Assembly: GCF_009856605.1 (NCBI RefSeq)
Contig: NZ_CP047242.1
Location: forward strand, 2,920,001 to 2,984,000
Direction: 5' to 3'
DNA from: Trichormus variabilis 0441
GTDB taxonomy: Bacteria > Cyanobacteriota > Cyanobacteriia > Cyanobacteriales > Nostocaceae
DNA length: 64,000 nt
Part shown: positions 10,078-18,490 of the stretch, piece by piece
Position numbering within the stretch: the stretch's first letter is position 1
Layout: the number at the start of each line of letters is the position of its first letter
Notes under the pieces: generated by a model
Database searches by the model: none
What the model was told of the DNA's origin: nothing
What the model saw: only the letters and a program-made list of their open reading frames with translations
Translations under genes and position numbers: made by a program

Positions 10078-10875
10078 ATGGCTTTTTTGCAGTTGAGCCG
10101 TCCAACTTTACTAAAACTAGCAACAGCACTAGAAAACGGCAGGCTATCCCCGCCTTTTCTAGTATCGACTATTGCTAACTACGTACCCGCAAGCTTAAGC
10201 CAAACCTTAGTTGATGAACTTAATCGTCTTACTGGTGAAGGTGTAAAGTGTAGCCATATTGCTTATACCCTCCGCTTATTGGCAGCAGAACGAAGCACAT
10301 CTCAACAAATACGCGATCGCATTGAGTTAGTATGGACTGGCCCAGAGGTGACTGCTTCTCAAAGCCGTGATACTAGCGTTGTTGTCCGCGAACTGTTTAG
10401 CAACGCGAAAAAAACTGTTCTCATCTCCAGCTTTGCCATTGATAAAGGCGAGAAAGCAAAAAAATTATTCCAGGTACTTGCAGAACTTATGGATGCTAAC
10501 CCAGAACTATATGTGCAAATGTTTCTTAACATCCAACGTCCACATCATAGTGAAGTATCAGAGTCAGTATTATTGAGGGAATTTGCACACACCTTTCGCC
10601 GTGATATCTGGGTAGGGGAGAGATTACCAGAAGTCTATTATGATGTGCGATCGCTGGCGGTTGATATTAAACAAAAATCATCTCTCCATGCCAAGTGCAT
10701 TGTTGTAGATGAGGAATTTGTGCTGATCACATCAGCTAACTTTACAGAAGCCGCCCACGAACGCAATATTGAAGCAGGCGTGTTGCTCACTGACTCAGCA
10801 ACAGCCCAAGCATTGCGATCTCAGTTTGACACTTTGGTGTCTCACAAAATCCTGCGTCCTATTCCTGGGATTTGA
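10078..10875 (+). CDS. drmC: DISARM phospholipase D-like protein DrmC
   Basis: The 265-residue protein starts six bases after the drmB stop. A single HKD motif of the phospholipase D/nuclease superfamily is visible as HAKCIVVD at residues 204-211, followed by TSANFTEAA, the usual continuation of PLD active sites. One HKD per chain implies that a dimer makes the active site. In DISARM this protein is the candidate nuclease, although published work found it partly dispensable. It closes the DISARM operon; the next gene is convergent. Confidence 0.9.
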   Translation: MAFLQLSRPTLLKLATALENGRLSPPFLVSTIANYVPASLSQTLVDELNRLTGEGVKCSHIAYTLRLLAAERSTSQQIRDRIELVWTGPEVTASQSRDTSVVVRELFSNAKKTVLISSFAIDKGEKAKKLFQVLAELMDANPELYVQMFLNIQRPHHSEVSESVLLREFAHTFRRDIWVGERLPEVYYDVRSLAVDIKQKSSLHAKCIVVDEEFVLITSANFTEAAHERNIEAGVLLTDSATAQALRSQFDTLVSHKILRPIPGI

Positions 10876-10918
10876 TTGTTTATGCGATCGCCTACAATGA
10901 AACATAAGCCCATCGCAT

Positions 10919-11179
10919 TTAAACTATATCAGCCTGAGAAACAACATTCCCTTCCCCTTCATCTGGCAGATATTCCAATAGTTCCCCAGGTTGACAATTC
11001 AACGCTTTGCAAATGCCATTCAATCGTTCTGGGGCTAATCTTGGCATCTCATCAACCTTACGCAATCTATAAATTGAGTTTTCAGTTATACCAAGTATCA
11101 TAGCTAAATCCTTATTTTTAACCCGCTTTCGCGCCATCACTTCATTTAATTTCCAGCGAATCACTTGATTCTCAGACAT
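10919..11179 (-). CDS. XRE-family (Cro/C1-type) HTH regulator
   Basis: An 86-residue DNA-binding protein. The helix-turn-helix spans about residues 17-65 (KNKDLAMILGITENSIYRL, then a CxPGELLEY segment typical of short Cro/C1-like regulators). It converges on drmC and diverges from the small gene at 11400. A run of inverted repeats containing GTAGA/TCTAC lies right upstream of its start, which suggests autoregulation and control of the divergent gene. Whether it also controls DISARM is unknown; phage-type repressors beside defence islands often act that way. Confidence 0.85.
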   Translation of the reverse strand: MSENQVIRWKLNEVMARKRVKNKDLAMILGITENSIYRLRKVDEMPRLAPERLNGICKALNCQPGELLEYLPDEGEGNVVSQADIV

Positions 11180-11211
11180 AGACTACATCACTAGTTTAGT
11201 CGCTGCTAGAT

Positions 11212-11225
11212 GTAGATTTATCTAC
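11212..11225. promoter_or_regulatory. Candidate operator 1 (GTAGATTTATCTAC)
   Basis: Perfect 14-base palindrome with six-base arms and a TT centre, 33 bases upstream of the XRE gene start. It shares the GTAGA half-site with the second operator region. Binding by the XRE protein is inferred from position and symmetry only. Confidence 0.55.
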
Positions 11226-11275
11226 TCGTCAGTATTCTGTTTAACAAGTAGATATATAACATTCTAAGTTTTATT

Positions 11276-11313
11276 AATCTACACTTGACGTAAGTCTACG
11301 TGTCGCGTAGATT
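11276..11313. promoter_or_regulatory. Candidate nested operator region
   Basis: Two nested dyads: AATCTAC (11276-11282) with GTAGATT (11307-11313), and inside it TCTACG/CGTAGA around a five-base spacer (11295-11311). An extra half-site GTAGAT lies near 11228-11240. The cluster occupies the divergent promoter region between the XRE gene and the gene at 11400. Confidence 0.5.
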
Positions 11314-11399
11314 AAATGGTAGACAAAAACAAATGCGATCGCCCTCCGGGAAGAGACTGCGATCGCATTTTGTACAACCCCATTGATGAGGTTATTCAC

Positions 11400-11702
11400 A
11401 TGATTACACAAGAGCCATTTGATGACCAAACTTTGACGCAATCAGAGTTGGAAGGATATGTTGACCAGCTAACTGACCCAACACCACCAGAAATAGAAAT
11501 TGACTCTGTAATGGATGTTTTTGGAGAACTTTATCGGGTTTGGAACGGTTGGCAACTACTAGGCACTTTTTATCAAAATTTAGAGGGTAAATGGGTAGCG
11601 CAACCTTGTAATAGCGACGAAAGACCTTGTTATGAAACAGCTTTGCAAGCGCAGTTGCTCATCATAGCTGTTAATGGCTTGCTGGTTGCAGATGTAGCAT
11701 AG
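11400..11702 (+). CDS. Small hypothetical protein, divergent from the XRE regulator
   Basis: About 100 residues, family not recognised. The frame is open from 11316, but the first 28 codons include two HIP1 octamers and look like leader sequence. The ATG at 11400 is chosen because a GAGG-containing Shine-Dalgarno (TGAGGTT) precedes it. The protein is acidic at the N-terminus, has a VFGELYRVWNGWQLLGTFYQ core rich in aromatic residues, and a hydrophobic helix (LLIIAVNGLLVADVA) at the C-terminus. A good terminator follows directly. It shares the regulatory region of the XRE gene and is probably co-regulated with it. Confidence 0.6.
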   Translation: MITQEPFDDQTLTQSELEGYVDQLTDPTPPEIEIDSVMDVFGELYRVWNGWQLLGTFYQNLEGKWVAQPCNSDERPCYETALQAQLLIIAVNGLLVADVA

Positions 11703-11721
11703 ACCCTTTTTTCCATCGCCT

Positions 11722-11751
11722 GGAGACGTGGTTCATACCCGTCTCTTTTTT
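11722..11751 (+). terminator. Rho-independent terminator after the small gene
   Basis: Stem GAGACG/CGTCTC (11723-11728 with 11740-11745) followed by a run of six T, 20 bases after the stop at 11702. Confidence 0.8.
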
Positions 11752-12118
11752 ATTTATGAGTGGCAGTGCGATCGCATCTCTAACCCTCTTTTATCACTTT
11801 CGGCAGAGAATAATCTGGGATGCTTACAGAATCAGACTTTTACCAAAAATCTTGATTTCAGCCATCCTGTTAGAAAATAAACGCTCAAATGCTCGCTCTA
11901 TATACAGTTGAAAAATTGGCTTTTATTTTTCTTTTCCCAGAGTGACAAAAGCGCCTGAGGAAAGCGATCACATTCCCGATGGATGTAAAGAAACATTTCT
12001 GTTTCTTAGAAGAGGGCTAATCTAGCAAGCCTTTTACGTTAGGGTAAGCAGTGCCACAGTTGACATACTTTTTGATGTCATTTGGGAATACTAAGTAGAA
12101 ATCAAGTTGTATCTTCCC
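11752..12118. other. Intergenic region before the GTPase gene
   Basis: About 370 bases with no convincing ORF on either strand. It holds one HIP1 octamer and probably the promoter of the GTPase/WD40 pair. I see no transposon end repeats here, which matters for placing the far end of the Tn7-like element. Confidence 0.5.
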
Positions 12119-13288
12119 ATGAGTGACAATTTAAACACTTACACGGTTATCATGCTTGGCCCACGCGGTTCTGGTAAAACCGTCTATCTGGCAAGTATGT
12201 ATAAAAAGCTATCTACCCAAGGTAAGCAAGGTTTTTTCTTGGAAGTTGATAGTTCAGAAAAGCGTAAGCGTCTTCATAACATATACACCCAAATTGCCAT
12301 TGATGAAAAATGGCCAAAAGGAACAACTTACGATGAGGTGTCAGAATGGACTTTCACCTGTCGTGTTCAGACAGAAAATTTACCAATTTATTCAGCTTGT
12401 CAATTTAAATATCTTGATTATGCAGGTGGCAGACTTACAGACGAAATGGAAGATGAGGATACTTCTTTTGAAAGTAAACTGCAAAATGCTGATGCTTTAT
12501 TAGGACTGTTAGATGGTCAAAGACTAAAGGCATTAATGCGTAATGAAAAACTAGGGTTATTTTGGGTAGTCAATGAACTACCTAATATGTTGAACATAAT
12601 GCAAGGAAGTCAAAAACCCATTCATTTTGTTGTTAGTAAGTGGGATAGTCTCATCAATGAATATAGCTTGGAGCAACTACGAGAGCGTTTGCTAGAAATT
12701 GAGGAATTTAGAAACTTAATTCAAGCACGTAATGAAGCCCGTTTACCAGTTCGACTTATACCGATTAGTTCAGTTGGCATGGGCTTTGCAGAACTTCAGC
12801 CAGATGGAAGTATGGCTAAAACAGGCAGCTTACCTAATCCATTTTTAGTAGAAATGCCTCTAGCCTGTATTTTGCCTGACATGATTAAAATTACCTTAGA
12901 GGAATTAATAAAGAAAAAGCAAGAAGAAATAAGCCAACCAATTCAAGTAAAACCTAATTTGAGTTTTTGGGAAAGGTTAGGACAGGTTGTTGGAGGCGTA
13001 GGGAAAGTTGGTATTGGCATATTAAAACAAATATTGCCGATAAAATACAGGTTCGCTGAAGATATTTTGGAGAACTTAATTGATTTTCTTGATGATTGGG
13101 AGAAGCCGGCCCAACAGAAGCTAGAAGCAGCGGCAAAAAGAACAGAAGAACTCCGTCGTAAACAAGCTGAATCCTTGAGAAAAGTTACTGATGAAGAAAC
13201 GGCACTTAAGCACGTTGTTAATTGCTTTATTTCGCTTACGGATGAACTTGAATCTAAATTTCCTGCATCTAATCTAAAACAATTCTAG
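12119..13288 (+). CDS. P-loop GTPase of a GTPase/WD40 two-gene module
   Basis: About 389 residues from the ATG at 12119; a TTG four codons upstream is the alternative. The P-loop is GPRGSGKT at residues 14-21, a G3-like DYAGG follows near residue 104, and G4 is SKWD (HFVVSKWDSL) near residue 177. This makes it a GTPase rather than an ATPase. The C-terminal third contains a hydrophobic Gly-rich stretch and a coiled coil rich in Lys/Glu/Arg (about 330-370). It is followed after 17 bases by the WD40 gene, so the two are one operon. Related TRAFAC-like GTPases occur in predicted NTP-dependent conflict systems; assignment to one of them is an inference. The family is not named with certainty. Confidence 0.75.
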   Translation: MSDNLNTYTVIMLGPRGSGKTVYLASMYKKLSTQGKQGFFLEVDSSEKRKRLHNIYTQIAIDEKWPKGTTYDEVSEWTFTCRVQTENLPIYSACQFKYLDYAGGRLTDEMEDEDTSFESKLQNADALLGLLDGQRLKALMRNEKLGLFWVVNELPNMLNIMQGSQKPIHFVVSKWDSLINEYSLEQLRERLLEIEEFRNLIQARNEARLPVRLIPISSVGMGFAELQPDGSMAKTGSLPNPFLVEMPLACILPDMIKITLEELIKKKQEEISQPIQVKPNLSFWERLGQVVGGVGKVGIGILKQILPIKYRFAEDILENLIDFLDDWEKPAQQKLEAAAKRTEELRRKQAESLRKVTDEETALKHVVNCFISLTDELESKFPASNLKQF

Positions 13289-13305
13289 ACAACCAAAGAT
13301 TTTCT

Positions 13306-14820
13306 ATGACAGATATTCAGGCTTGGGCTTTTCTAGTTGGGTGTAATCAATACCTTGACTATAGAACCATAGTTGCTCCCAGCTTTATGTGTGAATCAAA
13401 AACGTCAAGCCTACTAGCTAAAGCAGCAGGGGGAGACTTAACAGAAATTGGAAGGGCGTACTACCGTGAAATTCATAATTCTAAAGTGGGTGATTTAACT
13501 TTAGTGTTCCGTGTCATTGAAGCAACATCGGAGAATACAGGAATTGAAGGACAGGGAGTGTTGAAAGATTCATTTGGGAGAGAAATTGATTTAATAGAAG
13601 GTATTGTTTTTAAAGGATTATTGGAAGATGTTGTAGTTGAGGAAGAAGAACTGGAAGTAATTCACGAAAAGCTTATATACTGTTATCGTGAGTTTTGGGA
13701 CTGCATGAGTCCTCAGCGTGCTGTTTCATTAACAGATTTAACGAGACCAACAGTAAACAATGTAGAAGATGAGTTGAAAAATCTTAAACTCATTCGACTT
13801 AAACCTTACATTGAAAAAAAAGAACAATCTTCTATAGGCGACAAATTTGCTGCTAGAAAAAATACAAAATGGGTAAGTTTATCTACGGAAGAATTCCCTG
13901 ATGAAATAAATTCGCTAGCAGTTTCTAAAGACGGAAGCTATGTAGCTATTCGGTATGCAAGAACAATTCTGGTTAGAAATTGGAATAACAAACAGACAAA
14001 TATCATAAAATCAGAAAGGGTACTATTTGGATTCGATAATACTCCTATAGCAATTAGCAATAATAATCAACTAATAGCAACTGCAATGGTTGAGGGCATA
14101 GATCAAAATGTTGTTAAAGTATGGAATGTGAAAACTGGAGAAGAAAGGATAATTGGGGAACATTTGTTTAATGGATTGCATAGAGTTAAAGCGGTAGATT
14201 TTACTCCAGATAGCAATATTGTTGCAAGTGCAGGAGGAGATAAAAATATTAAGCTATGGGATGTTATATCAGAAAGATTAGAGTTAGGAACCCTGATTGG
14301 ACATGAAAGTGAAATTAGATGTATCGCAATTAGTCCAGATGGCAAAACTCTTGCTAGTGGCGATGGGCATGGATGTATTAAACTGTGGGATTTAGTAACT
14401 AGAAAGAATACTCGCACGATAACTAGAAAAAAATATTATGAAAAACCTGTTAATTCATTAGCTTTTAGTCCAGATAGTAAATTTATTGTTAGTGGTTCTG
14501 ATGAATGTGACGTTACATTATTAGATGGAAAAACAGGCAAGAAGATTTTAAAATTTGGAGAACATTCAGAGCCAGTAAATTTAGTTATTTTTAGTCCTAA
14601 TGGTCAAATGATTGCTAGTGCAAGTGACGACTGTACAATAAAACTTTGGGATGTTCAAGAGAAAACAGAAATTGCCGAACTAAAAGGACATACTAAAGCA
14701 GTAACATCAGTATCCTTCAGTCCTGATAGTCAAACTTTGGTAAGTGGAAGTAAAGATAGAACAATTAGATTATGGGAAAGTTCAATTACAACAACAGGGA
14801 AATCTACTGGTTGGGGCTAA
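13306..14820 (+). CDS. WD40 beta-propeller protein with a novel N-terminal domain
   Basis: 504 residues. Residues 1-170 form a domain I do not recognise (mixed alpha/beta, acidic, no obvious catalytic motif). Residues about 185-500 contain seven WD40-type repeats, each ending in forms such as KLWDV or RLWES with the ISPDGKTLAS-type inner strand, enough for one propeller. It lies 17 bases downstream of the GTPase gene on the same strand. The base composition is AT-rich compared with the DISARM genes. The propeller is a likely scaffold or sensor, and the N-terminal part a likely partner or effector of the GTPase. Both roles are inferred from gene order. Confidence 0.72.
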   Translation: MTDIQAWAFLVGCNQYLDYRTIVAPSFMCESKTSSLLAKAAGGDLTEIGRAYYREIHNSKVGDLTLVFRVIEATSENTGIEGQGVLKDSFGREIDLIEGIVFKGLLEDVVVEEEELEVIHEKLIYCYREFWDCMSPQRAVSLTDLTRPTVNNVEDELKNLKLIRLKPYIEKKEQSSIGDKFAARKNTKWVSLSTEEFPDEINSLAVSKDGSYVAIRYARTILVRNWNNKQTNIIKSERVLFGFDNTPIAISNNNQLIATAMVEGIDQNVVKVWNVKTGEERIIGEHLFNGLHRVKAVDFTPDSNIVASAGGDKNIKLWDVISERLELGTLIGHESEIRCIAISPDGKTLASGDGHGCIKLWDLVTRKNTRTITRKKYYEKPVNSLAFSPDSKFIVSGSDECDVTLLDGKTGKKILKFGEHSEPVNLVIFSPNGQMIASASDDCTIKLWDVQEKTEIAELKGHTKAVTSVSFSPDSQTLVSGSKDRTIRLWESSITTTGKSTGWG

Positions 14821-14869
14821 ACTAGCGGGATAACAGCAAAACTAAACACGTTCGATTGGCACTGAATTA

Positions 14870-15089
14870 AAACAGTTGCATTGGTTTTATAATGTTCAGC
14901 AATATTTCGCCAACAGTGTCAGTTTCTCGGCCCAACGTTCTGCTCTAATGGTGTCATCTAAATTATCTACTGCAATCAGCACTCGAACCAAGAAGCGTTG
15001 TGATATATCAACTCAACTTCCTTGCGCTGTCGTGCGAGAGCAAGCTGAGGCAGATGAGGGAGAAAACGACATCAATGGCTTCCTCAAAG
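14870..15089 (-). pseudogene. Possible remnant of a gene downstream of tniQ
   Basis: Minus-strand translation shows gene-like pieces in two frames: ALARQRKEVELIYHNAS followed, after a frame change, by LIAVDNLDDTIRAERWAEKL. No intact ORF remains and the family is unknown. It directly follows tniQ and may be decayed cargo. Confidence 0.25.
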
Positions 15090-15602
15090 TTAGCTATTAA
15101 GCTTCTGACGCTTCGCCATCTTTGCAAAAGGTAAAAAACAGCGAGGGCATTCACCTTGTAACCAATCTGCGGGAATTGGGAAAGGAGTCTCACAGTTAGT
15201 ACATTTTGTTAACAAGCGTAAATTGTGGCGATCGCATTTCATGTTGTCCTTATACTGCCACTCAATTCGATGGCAAGGTACTTCTGCATAGCAAGCAGCA
15301 CATATTTTAATTGGGCGGGGTTTCATAGTCATCCCCTGTGATGGCAGCATTTCTTTGAGTTTCTCGACTTCCACCTCAACAAACCTTGCTAATGCCTCTA
15401 ATTCTTGTAGAGTTGGAAATGGATTGAGGTACAGTTTTTTCCATCTTGTTACTATTGCACCAACTCCCACTTCTCTACCAACCTGATATCCAGTTAGTAA
15501 ATTAGCTCTCTCAAAACGACCTAAAAAGTGGCTTATACTTTCCCCTGGTAATGGTTCAACTACATTGATCCATGCTTCAAAATTATAGATTTCTTCTGGC
15601 AT
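15090..15602 (-). CDS. tniQ: TniQ of a type V-K CAST-like transposon
   Basis: The 170-residue protein has the short TniQ form typical of V-K CAST elements; the Scytonema ShCAST TniQ is of nearly the same length. The N-terminal signature GESISHFLGRFERANLL is followed by two zinc-binding clusters: Cys101, Cys104, Cys110 and His111, then Cys123, His126, Cys134, Cys137, Cys152 and Cys155. From memory, the segment CxxCYAExPCHRIEWQYK is nearly the same as in ShCAST TniQ. TniQ links the targeting complex to the TnsC filament. It starts 29 bases after the tnsC stop. All zinc ligands are present, so it looks functional. Confidence 0.93.
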   Translation of the reverse strand: MPEEIYNFEAWINVVEPLPGESISHFLGRFERANLLTGYQVGREVGVGAIVTRWKKLYLNPFPTLQELEALARFVEVEVEKLKEMLPSQGMTMKPRPIKICAACYAEVPCHRIEWQYKDNMKCDRHNLRLLTKCTNCETPFPIPADWLQGECPRCFLPFAKMAKRQKLNS

Positions 15603-15631
15603 ATGGATTGATAACTTTGATGATATATCTT

Positions 15632-16438
15632 TTAGCTTGCCACTAATGAATAATCACCTTCAATACTATTTAAAAGTGACTTATCAATTTTGTTAACACC
15701 AGATTCTAATGCTTTTACTGCTGCATCTCTAAGAATTTGGTCTAGTAATCTAATTTGCCCAGCAGTTTTTGCCTGTAAAATAGTTATGATTTCTTGATTC
15801 TCTGCTAAATTTGATGGCTCAGGTAGTTTCAGAATTTGCTGTTCCCAAATCTTTACCGTTTTTATAAAGTTAGCGCCTGAAAGTTGTTCAAAACTGAAGT
15901 ATGCTGCAAAACGTCCACCAACTTGCTCATTTTTACTAATTAAGGCATCTAATCTGCTACTTGTACCTACTAAAATTGGAATAATTTTTACCTTATCAGA
16001 TAAATCTGTAACATCTGTGAGTGTTTTAAATTGAAGACGATGGGCTTCATCAATAATTAACATTTCTACTTTACATTGTTTAATCAAATACCATGCCCGT
16101 TCTCTCAGTTGATTTTCAGTGCCACCCTTAGCCTTAAATTTTAGAGTTTCAATAATAGTTTTAAACAAAAGAGATGGGCTGCAAGAACTACCTATTAGCT
16201 CTACATATAGTACGGGCGCGACTGGGTTTTGATTGGGGATTTTAGCCGCTCTATTTTGGTAAGTATAAAAAAGAGAAGCTGTAGTTTTACCCAGTCCTGA
16301 CTCTCCTACTGCTCTACCGGGTTTTCGTAACTTTCTTCTTTCATCTAACCAAGAACTAAATCTTTTTACTTGTTCGAGGTTTAAAATATCTGGTTGTCTA
16401 AGCCGTTCAATCTCTTGCTGTATTTCTTCGTTTGTCAT
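15632..16438 (-). CDS. tnsC: TnsC AAA+ regulator of a type V-K CAST-like transposon
   Basis: 268 residues, the size of V-K TnsC. Walker A is GESGLGKT (45-52) and Walker B is LIIDEAH with Asp130 and Glu131. The later GTSSRLDAL segment matches the sensor-1 region and the IRLLDQILRDAA helix matches the C-terminal part of the family. TnsC polymerises on DNA and recruits TnsB to the chosen site. The start is three bases after the tnsB stop, so the two are co-translated. No damage is seen. Confidence 0.94.
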   Translation of the reverse strand: MTNEEIQQEIERLRQPDILNLEQVKRFSSWLDERRKLRKPGRAVGESGLGKTTASLFYTYQNRAAKIPNQNPVAPVLYVELIGSSCSPSLLFKTIIETLKFKAKGGTENQLRERAWYLIKQCKVEMLIIDEAHRLQFKTLTDVTDLSDKVKIIPILVGTSSRLDALISKNEQVGGRFAAYFSFEQLSGANFIKTVKIWEQQILKLPEPSNLAENQEIITILQAKTAGQIRLLDQILRDAAVKALESGVNKIDKSLLNSIEGDYSLVAS

Positions 16439-16441
16439 AGT

Positions 16442-18433
16442 TTACAAACCCAGCTCTTCACGCAATAATTTCAAATCCAATTTTTCTATTGGCTCATCGT
16501 CTTCGGGTTGAGATATTAATACCGCAACCTGTTCATTTTTCTTTTCTGTCAAGACTTGTGGTATTTTCTCTATACGTTTCTCTTCAGAACGGCGACGTTC
16601 AGCTTTAGTTTTATTTTTCTTCTGTTGCAAAAAGTTTCTGCGTCTGAGAGCCTCTTCTAAAATTGAAATATTATTTATACCTTTACCACTATTTTCTGCT
16701 TTTTTACGTGCGTATTTAACTTCTTCAACTGATAGGCTTGCTGCTTCTAAACCAATAGCGTAAGCACGCGCTAAAAATATTTCTTTATTATTTTTTCGAC
16801 CATATACTAAAACCATAGTGATATCTCTGGGGTCGAACCTTAAGATCACTTTGTCGCCTGCGTAAGCTCCTAAATTTTCTCCCCTGTAACGAAGACCAGA
16901 AAAATTAAGATAACCATTGTCATATACAACCCGCTCTGCTGCCTTCATTAAACAAATATCAAGTTCTCTATCGTTCAGCAAAGTAGGAGGCATTTGCAGT
17001 CCTTTTTCCCAACGCTCAATCCGACTTTGTTTGGGAGTTAGAGGGTTGGCTTGACTTCGGGCATCAGGTTTTTGGTTATAGCTATCAACAATGTAACCAA
17101 CAATTAGTTTTTCCAGTTCAGGAAGACTTATACAAGCTTTCTTTTCAGCTCCCTCTGGACGGTCTTTGACACTTGACCCCGTGTAACCCGGCATTTCAGA
17201 AAGTAGACCACTTATAGTTCTAAATGGTCGTTCTACAATGCCACCATCTGAAGGTTTACTTCTTAGGATTGGTTCAAAATCTAATTCGTTAGCAATCCAT
17301 TCCACTAAATGTTTTGAGCGAAAATCTTTACCACCGTCCGTATAAACATATTTAGGTACACCGTAAGCACTCCACTTACATCTGAGTTCATACTCCGAAC
17401 TGTAACGCTTTGGCATAATTGCATGACGCAGTGCCAAAGCGACAACTTGAGAACTGGGTGCAGCAAAACCTAGACGGAATCCAACAATGCAGCGAGAGTA
17501 ACAATCTATTACCGTCGTTAATTGAGGACGGCCTATCTCCTCACCATCCTCATCGACTAATAAAATGTCAGCCTTAGTATGGTCAATTTGCCAAACCTGA
17601 TTGGTGTACTTAATAGATATTTCTTGACCATCACGGGTTTTGATTGTGTGTTCAGAACCGTGCCATCCTGGACTGCGGCTAGTGCGCGACTTATGCCTTT
17701 TCTCCTCCACTGGTTTGAGCCATCTTTCTACTGTTCTAGTGCTGGGAGGTTTGCCATACTTTGACCAATACTTAAAGCCCTCGGCCTTTTCCTTGATTTT
17801 TATTAGCTTCTTTAACTCCCAATCTAAGTCTTGTCCCCGAAATCCCTGACTTTCTAACTTTGATATTTCAGCTTCTAATTCTTTTTTGGCGAATTCATAA
17901 GCTTTAGTCTCAACTTTTTCTGCAACTTGAGTGCGAGTCATGCGATCGCTTCCTTTATCACCTTTATCACCTTTATCACCTTTATTACCTTGTTTATAAA
18001 TCTTGAGACTCAAGTTATACCAGTATTCACTTTTTCGTACCTGTCCTTTGTCTGCTCTAGGAACTTCCGCTAAAGCAGCTATACCTTTTTCTTCCCAAGA
18101 CTTAATTAAACGTCTAACCGTTCGTTCTGATTTACCAAGCTTTTTGGCTGCTTCTTCCAACCTTTTGCCGTAAGTCAGGCGATCGCAAGGTTCACGTAAA
18201 TTACGGATTATTTCCAGTTTGAGTCTTTGTTCTCCTGACAGTCTGAGTTCTGAGTCCTCTAAGTATCTCTGATCCAAAAACTCTACTAATTTGTCTTCTG
18301 CTACAGAGTTTCCATCATTACTCAATGACTCAACTTCAATTGAAAAATCGAGTATGTCTGCATCCTCATCATCCAAAAGAAAGTCATCTTCATCTTCCAG
18401 TTCAAACTGGTTATCTACATCTAAATAATTCAT
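16442..18433 (-). CDS. tnsB: TnsB DDE transposase of a type V-K CAST-like transposon
   Basis: 663 residues, somewhat longer than ShCAST TnsB. Domains in order: an acidic N-terminal extension (1-60), HTH region (GKSERTVRRLIKSWEEKG, about 95-115), and the integrase core. The DDE triad is Asp of WQIDHT (about 283), Asp of YTDGGKDF (about 365) and Glu of GGIVERPF (about 401). A beta-barrel region (LRFDPRDITMVLVYG) and a charged tail ending in LKLLREELGL follow; the tail matches the C-terminal hook that contacts TnsC. A GDK tandem repeat near residue 150 expands a site that is short in ShCAST. TnsB binds the end repeats seen at 18491-18695 and performs strand transfer. It heads the tnsB-tnsC-tniQ operon. 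Confidence 0.96.
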   Translation of the reverse strand: MNYLDVDNQFELEDEDDFLLDDEDADILDFSIEVESLSNDGNSVAEDKLVEFLDQRYLEDSELRLSGEQRLKLEIIRNLREPCDRLTYGKRLEEAAKKLGKSERTVRRLIKSWEEKGIAALAEVPRADKGQVRKSEYWYNLSLKIYKQGNKGDKGDKGDKGSDRMTRTQVAEKVETKAYEFAKKELEAEISKLESQGFRGQDLDWELKKLIKIKEKAEGFKYWSKYGKPPSTRTVERWLKPVEEKRHKSRTSRSPGWHGSEHTIKTRDGQEISIKYTNQVWQIDHTKADILLVDEDGEEIGRPQLTTVIDCYSRCIVGFRLGFAAPSSQVVALALRHAIMPKRYSSEYELRCKWSAYGVPKYVYTDGGKDFRSKHLVEWIANELDFEPILRSKPSDGGIVERPFRTISGLLSEMPGYTGSSVKDRPEGAEKKACISLPELEKLIVGYIVDSYNQKPDARSQANPLTPKQSRIERWEKGLQMPPTLLNDRELDICLMKAAERVVYDNGYLNFSGLRYRGENLGAYAGDKVILRFDPRDITMVLVYGRKNNKEIFLARAYAIGLEAASLSVEEVKYARKKAENSGKGINNISILEEALRRRNFLQQKKNKTKAERRRSEEKRIEKIPQVLTEKKNEQVAVLISQPEDDEPIEKLDLKLLREELGL

Positions 18434-18490
18434 AGATGTGATTTGTCTTTGATTATTGGGTACATTTATACTACTATGAAACTGCGAATA

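Noticed and set aside
11940-11990. Possible second transposon end (GTGACAAAAGCG)
   Set aside because: Single weak match; no repeated TnsB-type sites or terminal TGTA around it.
14876-15100. Plus-strand ORF of 74 codons next to tniQ
   Set aside because: Antisense to the end of tniQ and to the putative remnant; no recognisable domain or start signal.
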